A stretch of DNA of 55,473 bases from an uncultured Eubacteriales bacterium (GTDB lineage: Bacteria; Bacillota; Clostridia; Christensenellales; Aristaeellaceae). The translations under genes were made by a program, and so were the position numbers. Location: contig CACWVN010000003.1 in the NCBI GenBank assembly GCA_902764285.1, positions 1 to 55,473 on the forward strand. Direction: 5' to 3'. The notes beneath the pieces were generated by a model. It saw only the letters and a list, made by a program, of their open reading frames with translations. It did not search any database and was not told the origin of the DNA. Below, one piece after another: positions 45,578 to 53,769 of the stretch; the first letter of the stretch is position 1, and the number at the start of each line of letters is the position of its first letter.

Positions 45578-47473
45578 TTGCAATTCAGGCGGTTTTTCTG
45601 CGCGCTGCTGGCGCTGTGCCTGCTGGCGGCGGCGGTGCCTGCGTTCGATCTGACGGCGCGGGCGGCTTCCCCGTATTACGTCGAGGTGGATCTGACCAAT
45701 CAGATCGTCACCGTTTACGATAACGGCAACGTTTCGGAATCCGGCATCGTCCGGCAGATGATCTGCTCTTCGGGCAAGGCGAGCACGCCCACGCCCAAGG
45801 GCACGTTTACGCTGCCGAAGAAATCCCGCGCTTCCGAGCGGAGCGAGTGGTATTACTTCGCCAGCAGCCGCTGCTACGCCAAGTGGGCCACCCGCATCAA
45901 CGGCGGCATACTGTTCCATTCCATACTGTTCAACAGCAAGAAGGGCAAGCCCACCAGCACGTCCGTGAACGCGCTGGGCACGAAGGCTTCGCACGGCTGC
46001 GTGCGGCTGAAGATCGAGGACGCCTACTGGATCGCCATGAACGTGCCCGCGGGCACGAAGGTGAAGATCTTCGACGGCAAAAAGAACAGCGCGCTGCACA
46101 AGCTGATTCTGAAGAAAACCTTCTCCCGCGACAGCCAGACCTACGACAGCTATCTGGGCCGCGCGCCTTCCGACCCCAACCTGCTGGGCAGGTACAGCAA
46201 CAGCGAAAATGTGCGCGCGCTGCAGAACAGGCTGGCGGCGCTGGGCTTCCACGACGGCGCGACGAACGGCTATTTCGATGCCGTGACCGTGGCGTCCGTG
46301 AAGCGGTTCCAGGCCGCGATCGGCGCGGCTGCGACCGGATCGATTTACATCGGCGGCGACGATTGGAACCGGTTGTTCGCCGGGGACGCGCCGCTGTCCA
46401 CCTTCGCCACGCTGTCCCAGGGCGAGCAGGGCCCGGCGGTCCAGGCGCTGCAGCAGGCGTTGAAGGATTGCAAGATGTACGACGGCCCCGTGGACGGCAA
46501 TTTTGACGCCGCTACCGCCGACGCCGTGCGCCGCTATCAGGCGGGCTTCGGCTTTGTCGCCAACGGCGCGGCCGCGACCGCCATGCAGGACGATGCCCTC
46601 CGGCGCGCCGCGGACCTCCGCCAGCAGTTCGGCGACGCCGAATACCGGCTGGTGGAGACGAGCAATCCCATCCTGCTGGCCAGGGTGAAGCCGCGCACGC
46701 TGTACATGCGCAAGAAGAAGTCCACCCGCGCGAAGACGGTCAAGAAGCTGAAGAAGAACAAGGCCGTGCGCGTGCTGAGAAGGGGCAGCTGGTGCCTGGT
46801 TCAGTCCGGCAGCAAGGTCGGATACGTCCAGAAACGGTATCTGAAGTTCTATTACGGATCGGAGACCGTGTTGACTTACGAAGCCGTGCCGCAGGAAACG
46901 CCGGATCCCACGCCGTTCATTCCCGCGCAGGATTCCGACGTGCAGGTGGCCGCCCTGCCGATGGCGCCCGATCCGACGCCCGTTCCCGAAGCGGAACCGG
47001 TAGCCGCGCCCATAGAGGCGCCGGCGGCTGTGCCCGAGGCGGCGCCGGCAGTTGTGCCCGAGGCGGCGCCGGCGGCTGCCGAACCGGTGCAGGCGCAGCG
47101 CTGCGCCGTGGCCCTGAGGGACGGCGTGAAGCTGTTCGCCGGCCCGGACGCGGAGGTTGAACCCGTCGCGGTGATGAGCGCCGGCGCGGGGCTGGATGTC
47201 GTCGCGGTCGAGGGCGATTGGGTGAAGGTCAACTGCGAAGGCTGCGTGCTGTACGTTGCGGCGGCGGACGTGGAACTGACCGACGCGCTGCCCGCGGCTT
47301 CCCCGGAGGGCGAACTGCAGCCCGGCAGCGAACCCGAGAGCGCGCCGCAGGCTGAGGCGCAAGCCGCGGACGAGACCGCAGGCACGGGCCTGGTGATCGA
47401 GGAGGCCTCCGAGCTGGATCAGGCCGACGGCTCCGGCGTGGAGATCGGATCGACCGGAGAGACGAACGAATAA
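45578..47473 (+). CDS. Secreted L,D-transpeptidase (YkuD) with peptidoglycan-binding and SH3 regions
   Basis: A 631-residue exported protein starting with TTG at 45578, preceded by GGAGGGG. The signal peptide ends ARAAS. The YkuD domain is N-terminal (about 30-165): YYVEVDLTNQIVTVYDNG, TPTPKGTFTLP, ILFHSILFN and ASHGCVRLK with the catalytic cysteine (C141). Two PG_binding_1 repeats follow (LAALGFHDGATNGYFDAVTV; LKDCKMYDGPVDGNFDAATA). Next comes a basic SH3-like segment (TLYMRKKKSTRAKTVKKLKK), a proline/glutamate/alanine-rich linker, and a final SH3-like domain (RDGVKLFAGPDAEVEPV). It forms 3-3 cross-links. The domain order is the reverse of the enzyme at 35490. Confidence 0.92.
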   Translation: MQFRRFFCALLALCLLAAAVPAFDLTARAASPYYVEVDLTNQIVTVYDNGNVSESGIVRQMICSSGKASTPTPKGTFTLPKKSRASERSEWYYFASSRCYAKWATRINGGILFHSILFNSKKGKPTSTSVNALGTKASHGCVRLKIEDAYWIAMNVPAGTKVKIFDGKKNSALHKLILKKTFSRDSQTYDSYLGRAPSDPNLLGRYSNSENVRALQNRLAALGFHDGATNGYFDAVTVASVKRFQAAIGAAATGSIYIGGDDWNRLFAGDAPLSTFATLSQGEQGPAVQALQQALKDCKMYDGPVDGNFDAATADAVRRYQAGFGFVANGAAATAMQDDALRRAADLRQQFGDAEYRLVETSNPILLARVKPRTLYMRKKKSTRAKTVKKLKKNKAVRVLRRGSWCLVQSGSKVGYVQKRYLKFYYGSETVLTYEAVPQETPDPTPFIPAQDSDVQVAALPMAPDPTPVPEAEPVAAPIEAPAAVPEAAPAVVPEAAPAAAEPVQAQRCAVALRDGVKLFAGPDAEVEPVAVMSAGAGLDVVAVEGDWVKVNCEGCVLYVAAADVELTDALPAASPEGELQPGSEPESAPQAEAQAADETAGTGLVIEEASELDQADGSGVEIGSTGETNE

Positions 47474-47630
47474 CCGAATAAAGGTGATCTCGAAAAACCC
47501 GGCTTTGCCGTATACTGAATGGTCAAAGTACGCAAATACAGGGCTTTTCGAAGTCGCCTGAAGATGAACCGCAGCCGGAAGCGGTGGGCAAGCCCGCCGC
47601 TTCCGCGCGGCGTATTTTGGAGGAAATGCT

Positions 47631-48332
47631 ATGAGCCGCTTGGGCGATACCATTCGTACCGCGCGCCTGAAGGCGAAGATGACGGAAAAGGCGCTGGGCC
47701 GCAAGTGCGGCCTGGCGGAGAGCTATATCAAGGATCTGGAATCGGGGCGCAAGATCGTGTCCGACGAGCAGGCCCAGCGCATCCTGAAGGTGCTGGGCGT
47801 GGACAATCCCGTATCCACCGAGCTGGAGGTGGCCGCCGAGCCGCCGGTGAAGCTGCGCCCGAAGCCCCGGGCCTATGTGCTGCCGGTGGAGGACCAGGTG
47901 GAGGCCGCGAAGAACGCCGAGGCGGAATCCTCGGACGCGTGGCTGGACGCGCTGGGCGGCGTGGTGAAGCGCGTGCCGGTGATGGCGCCGGACGGGCTGG
48001 TGATCGACCATGTGCTGACGCCCGTGGTGAACGGAAAGATCGAGGGCGGCGCGCCGGACAAGGTGCTGTATTACCGCTGCCCGGACGACATGCTGCGCGG
48101 TTTTCGCGTGCACGCGGGCGATCTGCTGCTGGTGGTGCCCGCGGGCCGGGCCGAGGACGGCCGGCTGATGCTGGTGGATTACCGGGGCCAGCGCATGGTG
48201 CGCAAGGTGCTGAAGATGGACGGCGAGCGCATCCAGCTGCAGGCCTTCGACCACGAGTTTTCCTCCGTCACCGGCACGACCATGGACGTGCGCGTGCTGG
48301 GCCGCTGCGTGAAGCTGCTGCGAACGCTGTAG
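47631..48332 (+). CDS. XRE-family regulator with C-terminal S24/LexA-like domain
   Basis: A 233-residue DNA-binding protein. The helix-turn-helix is at about 5-60 (LGDTIRTARLKAKMTEKALG, then GLAESYIKDLESGRKIVSDE). After a linker comes a domain with MLRGFRVHAGDLLLVVPAG and YRGQRMVRKVLKMDGERIQL, resembling the S24 fold of LexA and cI repressors. The catalytic serine is not seen at its usual place, so self-cleavage is unlikely. It is monocistronic, with GGAGG before ATG 47631 and a terminator after the stop. Its targets are unknown; the adjacent L,D-transpeptidase is a candidate. Confidence 0.82.
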   Translation: MSRLGDTIRTARLKAKMTEKALGRKCGLAESYIKDLESGRKIVSDEQAQRILKVLGVDNPVSTELEVAAEPPVKLRPKPRAYVLPVEDQVEAAKNAEAESSDAWLDALGGVVKRVPVMAPDGLVIDHVLTPVVNGKIEGGAPDKVLYYRCPDDMLRGFRVHAGDLLLVVPAGRAEDGRLMLVDYRGQRMVRKVLKMDGERIQLQAFDHEFSSVTGTTMDVRVLGRCVKLLRTL

Positions 48333-48343
48333 CGATATTGCAG

Positions 48344-48377
48344 AAAAAACCCGCATGCATCGCATGCGGGTTTTTGT
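48344..48377. terminator. Bidirectional intrinsic terminator
   Basis: Arms with ACCCGCATGC and GCATGCGGGT flanked by A6 and T5 runs, between the convergent XRE and BMP-type genes. Confidence 0.9.
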
Positions 48378-48397
48378 TTGGCCCGATCTTCCGCAGA

Positions 48398-49576
48398 TCA
48401 GTTGGACAGCTCCTCGATGCCGTCGATGATCAGGTTGAAGTAGGGCGCGGACTGCGCTTCGGACTCGTGGAACTCGCCGTCGTAGATGTAATCGGCGTAG
48501 GCGGCGCCTTCCTCGGTCTGGGCGAAATCCTCGGGGGTCAGGCCGCCGATGGTGAAGGTGGCGGTGTCGAACACCTTGATCTCGCCGGCGATCAGCTTCG
48601 CGATGGCCTCGTCAACGGCCTCGGCGGTGCCTTCGGCCACGGCGGCATCGTTCAGCTCGGTCAGCGCCACGGCGCCCTCGGCGAAGCCCTGGCACCAGTC
48701 GGTGTCGAAATTCGTGCCGTCCATCACGCACTGCAGGGCCATGGCCATGTAGGCGGACCAGTCGATGCGGGAGGAGACCAGCGCGCAGGTGGGCGCGACA
48801 CTGATCATGGAGATGTTGTAGCCCACGCAGGGAACGCCGGCGGCCTCACAGGCGATGGATTCGCCGGTGGTGTCGGCATGCTGGCTGATCAGCACGCAGT
48901 TGTAGTTGCCGATCAGCGCCTCGGCGGCTTCCTTTTCCATGGCGGGGTCGCCCCAGCTGTTGATGTACTGCACGGCCATGGTGGCGGTGGGGCACACGGA
49001 GCGGGCGCCCAGGAAGAAGGAGGTGAAGCCGCTGATGACCTCGGCGAAGGGGAACGCGCCCACATAGCCGATCTTGGCCTGTTCGGGGGTGATCTTGCCT
49101 TGGTCGATCATCTCGTTCAGCTTCATGCCGGCCACGATGCCGGCCACGTAGCGGGCTTCGTAGATGCTGGCGAACGCGTTGTGCATGTTCGGCAGGCCGC
49201 TGCCGGCGGCCTTGAAGCCGGTGGCATGGGAGAACTGGATATCCGGGTAATCCGCGGCGACCTGGATCACGTAATCCTCATGGCCGAAGGAATCGGCGAA
49301 GATGTAGTTGCAGCCGCTCTCGGCCAGCTCCACGGCGGCGTCCTCGGCGCCCTCGCCGTCACCGGCGTTGAACTTGATGATCAGCTGGTCTTCGCTCAGA
49401 CCCAGGCTGGCCAGCGCCTTCTTGGCGGCGTCGATGAAGTTCACGTCATAGCCGCTGTTCTCGTCGCCGATGCAGATCAGGCCCATCTTGATGTCTTCGG
49501 GAGCCACGCCCTCCGCGAACGCGGCGGCGCAGAGCAGCATTGCCAGAACCAGGAACATGGAAACGATTTTCTTCAT
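48398..49576 (-). CDS. BMP family (PnrA-like) substrate-binding protein
   Basis: A 392-residue extracytoplasmic binding protein of the basic-membrane-protein family, whose members bind purine nucleosides for ABC import. Seen are MGLICIGDENSGYDVNFIDA, CNYIFADSFGHEDYVIQVAA, PDIQFSHATGF, ASIYEARYVAGIVAGMKLN, KIGYVGAFPFAEVISGFTSF and NCVLISQHADTTGES. The signal peptide ends AAAFA|E with no lipobox: the only cysteine is in MLLCAAA, where leucine rather than a small residue precedes it. No nucleoside-type ATPase or permease is adjacent, so it is an orphan here. The start ATG at 49576 has AGGGG upstream. Confidence 0.92.
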   Translation of the reverse strand: MKKIVSMFLVLAMLLCAAAFAEGVAPEDIKMGLICIGDENSGYDVNFIDAAKKALASLGLSEDQLIIKFNAGDGEGAEDAAVELAESGCNYIFADSFGHEDYVIQVAADYPDIQFSHATGFKAAGSGLPNMHNAFASIYEARYVAGIVAGMKLNEMIDQGKITPEQAKIGYVGAFPFAEVISGFTSFFLGARSVCPTATMAVQYINSWGDPAMEKEAAEALIGNYNCVLISQHADTTGESIACEAAGVPCVGYNISMISVAPTCALVSSRIDWSAYMAMALQCVMDGTNFDTDWCQGFAEGAVALTELNDAAVAEGTAEAVDEAIAKLIAGEIKVFDTATFTIGGLTPEDFAQTEEGAAYADYIYDGEFHESEAQSAPYFNLIIDGIEELSN

Positions 49577-49723
49577 GGTAAATGTCCCCTTCTTTGTATT
49601 AGCCCCGGCGGGGCTTCATCATTATCATACACAAGCAAAGTTACATCCCGGCGCTGTATTTGTAAATTGTCGGCATTTTCAACGGGAAAGTTCGTGTTTA
49701 CGGGCAGATTTCGGGATGATGCG

Positions 49724-49750
49724 ACAAAACGCGCCGCGTTTCGCGGCGCG
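49724..49750 (-). terminator. Intrinsic terminator after the HAD gene
   Basis: On the minus strand CGCGCCGCG, loop AAA, CGCGGCGCG, then TTTTG. It lies about 30 bases downstream of the HAD stop codon and separates it from the BMP gene. Confidence 0.75.
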
Positions 49751-49780
49751 CAGAAGCCAAAAGGCGAACAATGGGGCGAT

Positions 49781-50335
49781 TCACCAGGGCAGGACGCGGT
49801 CGCCCTTCACCAGGAAGGCCTCCTTTGACAGGGCGGCCAGCGGCGCGTCGGAGCGGGAGTCGGAATAGAAGCGGTCGATTTCGTCGCCGGGGAATCGGGC
49901 CCGGAAGCGATTGACCTTTTCCGCGCCGTGGCAGTTCGGGCCCAGGAACAGGCCGCTGCGCTTGTCCACCGGCGAGCCGATGACGGTGCGAATGCCCAGC
50001 TTTTCGCAGGCCGGGCGGATCAGGAATTCCGGCGAGGCGGAGATCACCACGTCGTCGTCGCGGCGCTGCGCCGGGTACCAGGCCTTCACCCGGGGCAGGT
50101 TTTCCTTCCAGAAGGCGTCCACGGCGGCGTCCACGTCGCCGATCAGCGTGACGAAATGCAGCATGCGCTGCTTGAAGACCTGCTTCGGCCGGAGGCGCAG
50201 CACGAACAGCAGGCCGTTCCACGCCTGGGCCGGCGCGTCGCGCCACATGCGGGGACGGTGCCGCAGGCACCAGGCGAAAAACCGCGCGGTGCTGTCGCCG
50301 CGGAGGATGGTGTTGTCAAAATCGTAGACGTTCAT
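49781..50335 (-). CDS. HAD superfamily phosphatase (SerB-like, subfamily IB)
   Basis: A 184-residue hydrolase. Motif I DFDNT is at residues 5-9, with the nucleophile aspartate and the next acid residue replaced by asparagine; motif II is VISAS; the motif III/IV region is DEIDRFYSDSRSDAPLAAL. The spacing, with a helical cap containing YPAQRRDDDVV, fits the HAD-IB phosphoserine-phosphatase-like group. Many relatives act on phospholipid or sugar phosphates. DFDNT instead of DxDxT is known in this subgroup. ATG at 50335 begins MNVYDFDNT, with only a weak GGGG upstream. It is monocistronic. Confidence 0.85.
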   Translation of the reverse strand: MNVYDFDNTILRGDSTARFFAWCLRHRPRMWRDAPAQAWNGLLFVLRLRPKQVFKQRMLHFVTLIGDVDAAVDAFWKENLPRVKAWYPAQRRDDDVVISASPEFLIRPACEKLGIRTVIGSPVDKRSGLFLGPNCHGAEKVNRFRARFPGDEIDRFYSDSRSDAPLAALSKEAFLVKGDRVLPW

Positions 50336-50472
50336 GGGCAATAATCCCCTGATGATGGAAATGTTGGGTTTTCTATTCTGCCCGGATGGGCCGAAATCCT
50401 GCGTGCATGTGCCAAAATCAGGCATTTTTCGTCGATGTCGGGTTGATTTGTTGTTGTTTTTTGGATATGCGG

Positions 50473-50501
50473 TTGATTTTAACCATCGCGGCTGATACAA
50501 T
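50473..50501 (+). promoter_or_regulatory. Promoter of the LCP gene
   Basis: TTGATT (50473-50478) and TACAAT (50496-50501) with 17 bases between, 50 bases before the start codon. Confidence 0.8.
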
Positions 50502-50551
50502 TATGGGCACCAATACGATATATGTTTTGATGATTCACCGGAGGAGTGCAG

Positions 50552-51688
50552 ATGATTGTAAAGAAATGGATGGCGCTGGCGATCGCGCTGTGCCTGGCGC
50601 TGAGCGCTGTGGTCGGCGCGGCGGCGGAGGAACCGGACGTGATAGGCGATTTGCTGAGCGCTTTCCTGGGCGGCGCGCCCGCCGAGGAGCAGCCCGCCGA
50701 GGAACAGCCCGCCGAGGAACAGCCCGCCGAGGAGCAGCCCGCCGAGGAGCAGCCCGCGGAAGAAGCGTCTGCCGAGGCGTATCCCCAGATCGACGAGAGC
50801 TATGTGTACGACGCCTGGGATCAAGAGGATGAAATCGTGGTGGACGAGCTGATCCAGGTGGACGATTATGCCATCACCGAGGGACTGCCCGAGGACTGGC
50901 AGAACATCCTGCTGCTGGGCACCGACAACCGCGGCACCAGCAAGTACAGCCGTACCGATACCATGATCATACTGTCCGTCAACGCCAAAACCGGCGAAGC
51001 CAAGCTGTCTTCGATCATGCGGGACACCTGGGTTTCCCTGCCCGGGCACAGCGGCGCGAAGCTGAACGCGGCGTGCGTGTACGGCGGCCCGCAGCTGACG
51101 ATGCGCACCATCAACGAATACTTCGATCTGAACATCGAATACTACGTGCTGGTGAACATGCGCTGCCTGGTGGATATCGTGGAGGCGCTGGGCGGCATCC
51201 GCATCGACGTGTCCGAGGCCGAGCGCAAGGCCATGAACGCCCTGATCACCTCCGACGCCGAATCGGAGGACGCGGGGGATCGCGCGTTCGCCACTTCCCT
51301 CGTGTCGAGCAGCGGCCCGAGCGTGCTGCTGAACGGCAAGCAGGCGCTGGCCTATGCCCGCATCCGCAAATCGGATTCCGATTACGCGCGCACCGAGCGC
51401 CAGCGCAAGGTGCTGGTCACCATCGCCAAGCAGCTGCAGCAGGAGAACGTGTTCGCGCTGGCGGGCATCATCACGAACCTGCTGCAATACGTGGAAACCA
51501 ACCTGACCTTTGACGAGATCATGAATCTCGCCGCCGTGGGCATGCAGCTGAACGTGGACGGCATGCCCCAGCTGCGGATTCCTGCGGACGGCACGTATAC
51601 GTCCGGCATGCTGGGCGACGTCTGGTGCATCCAGCCGAATTTTGAGGAGAACGCGAAGATCCTGCGCGCGTTCATCTACGGAGAATAA
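50552..51688 (+). CDS. LytR-CpsA-Psr (LCP) family protein
   Basis: A 378-residue exported enzyme of the family that transfers teichoic acid or capsule precursors from a lipid carrier to peptidoglycan. An N-terminal hydrophobic segment (MALAIALCLALSAVVGAAA) acts as signal or anchor. It is followed by five AEEQP repeats (about 43-68) and an acidic linker. The LCP domain shows NILLLGTDNRGTSKYSRTDT, MIILSVNAKTGEAKLSSIMR with the conserved arginine, KLNAACVYGG, and ARIRKSDSDYARTERQRKV. ATG at 50552 has GGAGGAG upstream. A strong hairpin follows the stop. Confidence 0.93.
   Translation: MIVKKWMALAIALCLALSAVVGAAAEEPDVIGDLLSAFLGGAPAEEQPAEEQPAEEQPAEEQPAEEQPAEEASAEAYPQIDESYVYDAWDQEDEIVVDELIQVDDYAITEGLPEDWQNILLLGTDNRGTSKYSRTDTMIILSVNAKTGEAKLSSIMRDTWVSLPGHSGAKLNAACVYGGPQLTMRTINEYFDLNIEYYVLVNMRCLVDIVEALGGIRIDVSEAERKAMNALITSDAESEDAGDRAFATSLVSSSGPSVLLNGKQALAYARIRKSDSDYARTERQRKVLVTIAKQLQQENVFALAGIITNLLQYVETNLTFDEIMNLAAVGMQLNVDGMPQLRIPADGTYTSGMLGDVWCIQPNFEENAKILRAFIYGE
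50681..50755 (+). repeat. Five 15-bp tandem repeats encoding AEEQP
   Basis: Five copies of a 15-base unit (GCCGAGGAGCAGCCC with single G/A third-base changes) code for five AEEQP units in the LCP linker, with a degenerate sixth. Copy number may vary between strains by slippage without breaking the frame. Confidence 0.92.
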
Positions 51689-51723
51689 TGACCGGCGCCT
51701 GTGAAGGGCACCGGGCGGGACGG

Positions 51724-51763
51724 CGGGCGCCGGCGGATTGAAGGATCCGCCGGCGCCCGTTTC
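51724..51763 (+). terminator. Terminator hairpin after the LCP gene
   Basis: CGGGCGCCGGCGGAT (51724-51738) pairs perfectly with its complement at 51745-51759, followed by TTT. Confidence 0.78.
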
Positions 51764-51870
51764 CATGCGCGCGGCCTTCGGGAGACGATCCGATCCGGGC
51801 CGCGGATCGAACGGCAATAAAATTTGTCATCGACAATTCATACTTTCTTCCATTCTGGCGGGCGGAAAGC

Positions 51871-51879
51871 TGGTATACT
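51871..51879 (+). promoter_or_regulatory. Extended -10 promoter of the unknown secreted protein gene
   Basis: TGG followed by TATACT (51874-51879), 62 bases before the start codon. No convincing -35 hexamer is seen 17 bases upstream, so this is a weak or activator-dependent candidate. Confidence 0.45.
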
Positions 51880-51940
51880 GAAACCACAGGACGCGGCCCG
51901 GGGCGGGCCGATACGGCGAAACACGCGAGGAGGAGAGAAC

Positions 51941-53002
51941 ATGAGGAAGACGTTTGGCGCGAGGATTCTGGCGCTGGCGCTGGTCTGCGCGCTGCTGGCC
52001 GTGCTGCCGGCGGTCGCGGCGGCCGAAGGCGACCGGTGGGATTACATCGCCGATGTCGATGCCGACGGGAACATCTGCTATACCTTCGACGAGGTCATCG
52101 TTACCCTGCCCGCCGACTGGATGGGCAAGTATTACATGGAAATCGGCGACGATTACGTGTCCTTCTACCAGGCGACGGGCTATCTGCTGTACCAGTATAC
52201 CTACGGTTATTCCGGCGGCCTGCTGTTCTCCGTGGGCTATTCGGAGAACACCGATTACAGGAACCTGCCCTCCTATGACGAGCTGGGTCCCGGCGCGGAG
52301 GGCTATTATTTCCTGGTCTATCCCACCGATTACCAGGCCTACATGGAAGACGAATCCGTCCGCCGGGAATTTGACCAGATGCAGAAGGGCGTCGAGTTCG
52401 TCACGGCGAATTCCTACAGCTTCATCTTCCACACCGATCCGGTGACGCCCGCGGAGACCGACGTGCAGACCGGCGGCAAGGTGAGCGCTTCCAGCGGCGC
52501 GGTTTCCGCCGTGGACGACGAGCTGGAGGGCAACATCGCCTTCACCGAGGCGGCCGCCGGCTTCCGGGGCACCTGGGTGCCCTTCCGGGACGGCTTCCAG
52601 ATCTACCTGCCCTCCGAATGGGTGTATTACGTGCTGGACGACCAGGAGACCGCCAAGGGCGTGCTGTACCACGCGGGCAACGACGGCCGCGACAGCCTGG
52701 TGGGCGCCGCGCGCATGGACGTGGTGGTCTGCTACAACGAAGCCGGGCAGCTGCGGACGCTGGGCGACCTGGAGGCCAAGCTGTCGGCCAACTACACCGG
52801 CGTGCAGAAGATCGGCATCAACGGCATTCCCTGCGTCACGTATGAATCCGCGCAGGGGGATTACCGCGGCGTGGCTTTCTTCCACCCCAGCAACCCCAAT
52901 TACGTCTTTACCGTGAGCGTATCGCCCTTCGGCGCGAACGACCAGAACGTCAGCGACGTGGGTTCGGCCATACTCTGTTCGCTGAGCCGCTATGTCGGCT
53001 GA
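51941..53002 (+). CDS. Secreted protein of two similar-sized halves, unknown
   Basis: A 353-residue exported protein, signal peptide ending VAAAE. I recognise no family. Two segments have a similar opening: FDEVIVTLPADWMGKYYM near 50 and FRDGFQIYLPSEWVYYVL near 220. Each is followed by a mixed alpha/beta stretch of 100-130 residues, suggesting an internal duplication. The linker between (about 175-205) is serine- and alanine-rich. Tyrosine and acidic residues are abundant, especially in YQATGYLLYQYTYGYSGG. There is no membrane anchor or catalytic signature. ATG at 51941 has AGGAGGAGAG upstream. It is monocistronic and ends at an 18-bp hairpin. Confidence 0.75.
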   Translation: MRKTFGARILALALVCALLAVLPAVAAAEGDRWDYIADVDADGNICYTFDEVIVTLPADWMGKYYMEIGDDYVSFYQATGYLLYQYTYGYSGGLLFSVGYSENTDYRNLPSYDELGPGAEGYYFLVYPTDYQAYMEDESVRREFDQMQKGVEFVTANSYSFIFHTDPVTPAETDVQTGGKVSASSGAVSAVDDELEGNIAFTEAAAGFRGTWVPFRDGFQIYLPSEWVYYVLDDQETAKGVLYHAGNDGRDSLVGAARMDVVVCYNEAGQLRTLGDLEAKLSANYTGVQKIGINGIPCVTYESAQGDYRGVAFFHPSNPNYVFTVSVSPFGANDQNVSDVGSAILCSLSRYVG

Positions 53003-53026
53003 CGGGCCGATCCGTTCCGCGGGACG

Positions 53027-53072
53027 CAGAAATCCCTTCCGAACCATGGCGTTCGGAAGGGATTTCTGTTTG
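53027..53072. terminator. 18-bp perfect bidirectional terminator
   Basis: CAGAAATCCCTTCCGAAC (53027-53044) is exactly complementary to 53051-53068 with a 6-base loop, between convergent genes. It is followed by a broken T-run on the plus side. Confidence 0.85.
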
Positions 53073-53082
53073 TTCTGCGGGT

Positions 53083-53706
53083 TTACTGGGCGTCGTCTTC
53101 CATGCGGGCCAGGCGCTCTTCCAGCGCGGCCAGCCGGGCGGCGATCACGTCCGGCACGTCCTGCTGGTTCAGATCGTCGCTGGGCACCACGCGCGTGCCG
53201 TTTTCCCGCACGATCCGCGCGGGCACGCCCGCGGCGGTGACGTTCGGCGGCAGGCTGGTCAGCACCACGCTGCCGGCGGCGATGCGGGAATTGCTGCCGA
53301 TGGTGACGGGGCCGAGGATGCTGGCGCCCGCGCCGATCAGCACGTTGTCGCCGATGGTGGGGTGGCGCTTGCCGGCGTCCTTGCCGGTGCCGCCCAGCGT
53401 GACCTGGTGGTAGATGGTGCAGTTCGCGCCGATCTCGGCGGTTTCGCCGATGACGATGCCCATGCCGTGGTCGATGAACAGCCCGGGACCGATGGTGGCT
53501 CCGGGGTGGATTTCGATGCCGGTGCGCCGGCGGGCGCGCTGGCTGATCTGCCGCGCCAGGAAGAACCGGCGGTGCCGGTACAGCCAGTGGGCGATCCGGT
53601 GGTGCACCAGCACGTGAAAACCCGGGTACAGCAGCACGACCTCCAGCACCGAGCGCGCGGCGGGGTCTTTGGATTGTATGTTCCTGGCATCCGCAATCAG
53701 GCTCAT
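53083..53706 (-). CDS. cysE: Serine O-acetyltransferase
   Basis: Makes O-acetylserine, the cysteine precursor, from serine and acetyl-CoA. The 207-residue protein has a short N-terminal helical part ([16 protein letters not shown]) and a left-handed beta-helix of hexapeptides: [40 protein letters not shown] and [20 protein letters not shown]. The catalytic aspartate/histidine pair sits in IDHGMG. The C-terminus ends in a basic/acidic coiled region rather than the usual terminal isoleucine that binds CysK, so complex formation is doubtful. ATG at 53706 has GGAGG upstream. It follows the pyrophosphatase gene by 63 bases. Confidence 0.94.
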   Translation of the reverse strand: MSLIADARNIQSKDPAARSVLEVVLLYPGFHVLVHHRIAHWLYRHRRFFLARQISQRARRRTGIEIHPGATIGPGLFIDHGMGIVIGETAEIGANCTIYHQVTLGGTGKDAGKRHPTIGDNVLIGAGASILGPVTIGSNSRIAAGSVVLTSLPPNVTAAGVPARIVRENGTRVVPSDDLNQQDVPDVIAARLAALEERLARMEDDAQ

Positions 53707-53769
53707 GGAAACCTCCAGATCGGTCGAATCTCCCGGCGTTTTCCGGGCGCGGGCGGCGCGTTCCCGGCG

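Noticed and set aside
47631-48332. Self-cleaving LexA/cI-type repressor
   Set aside because: The S24-like fold is plausible, but the serine/lysine catalytic pair is not visible at its usual position, and no phage genes are near.
49500-49576. Lipobox in the BMP-type protein
   Set aside because: The cysteine in MLLCAAA is preceded by leucine, not by Gly, Ala or Ser, so Lgt recognition is unlikely.
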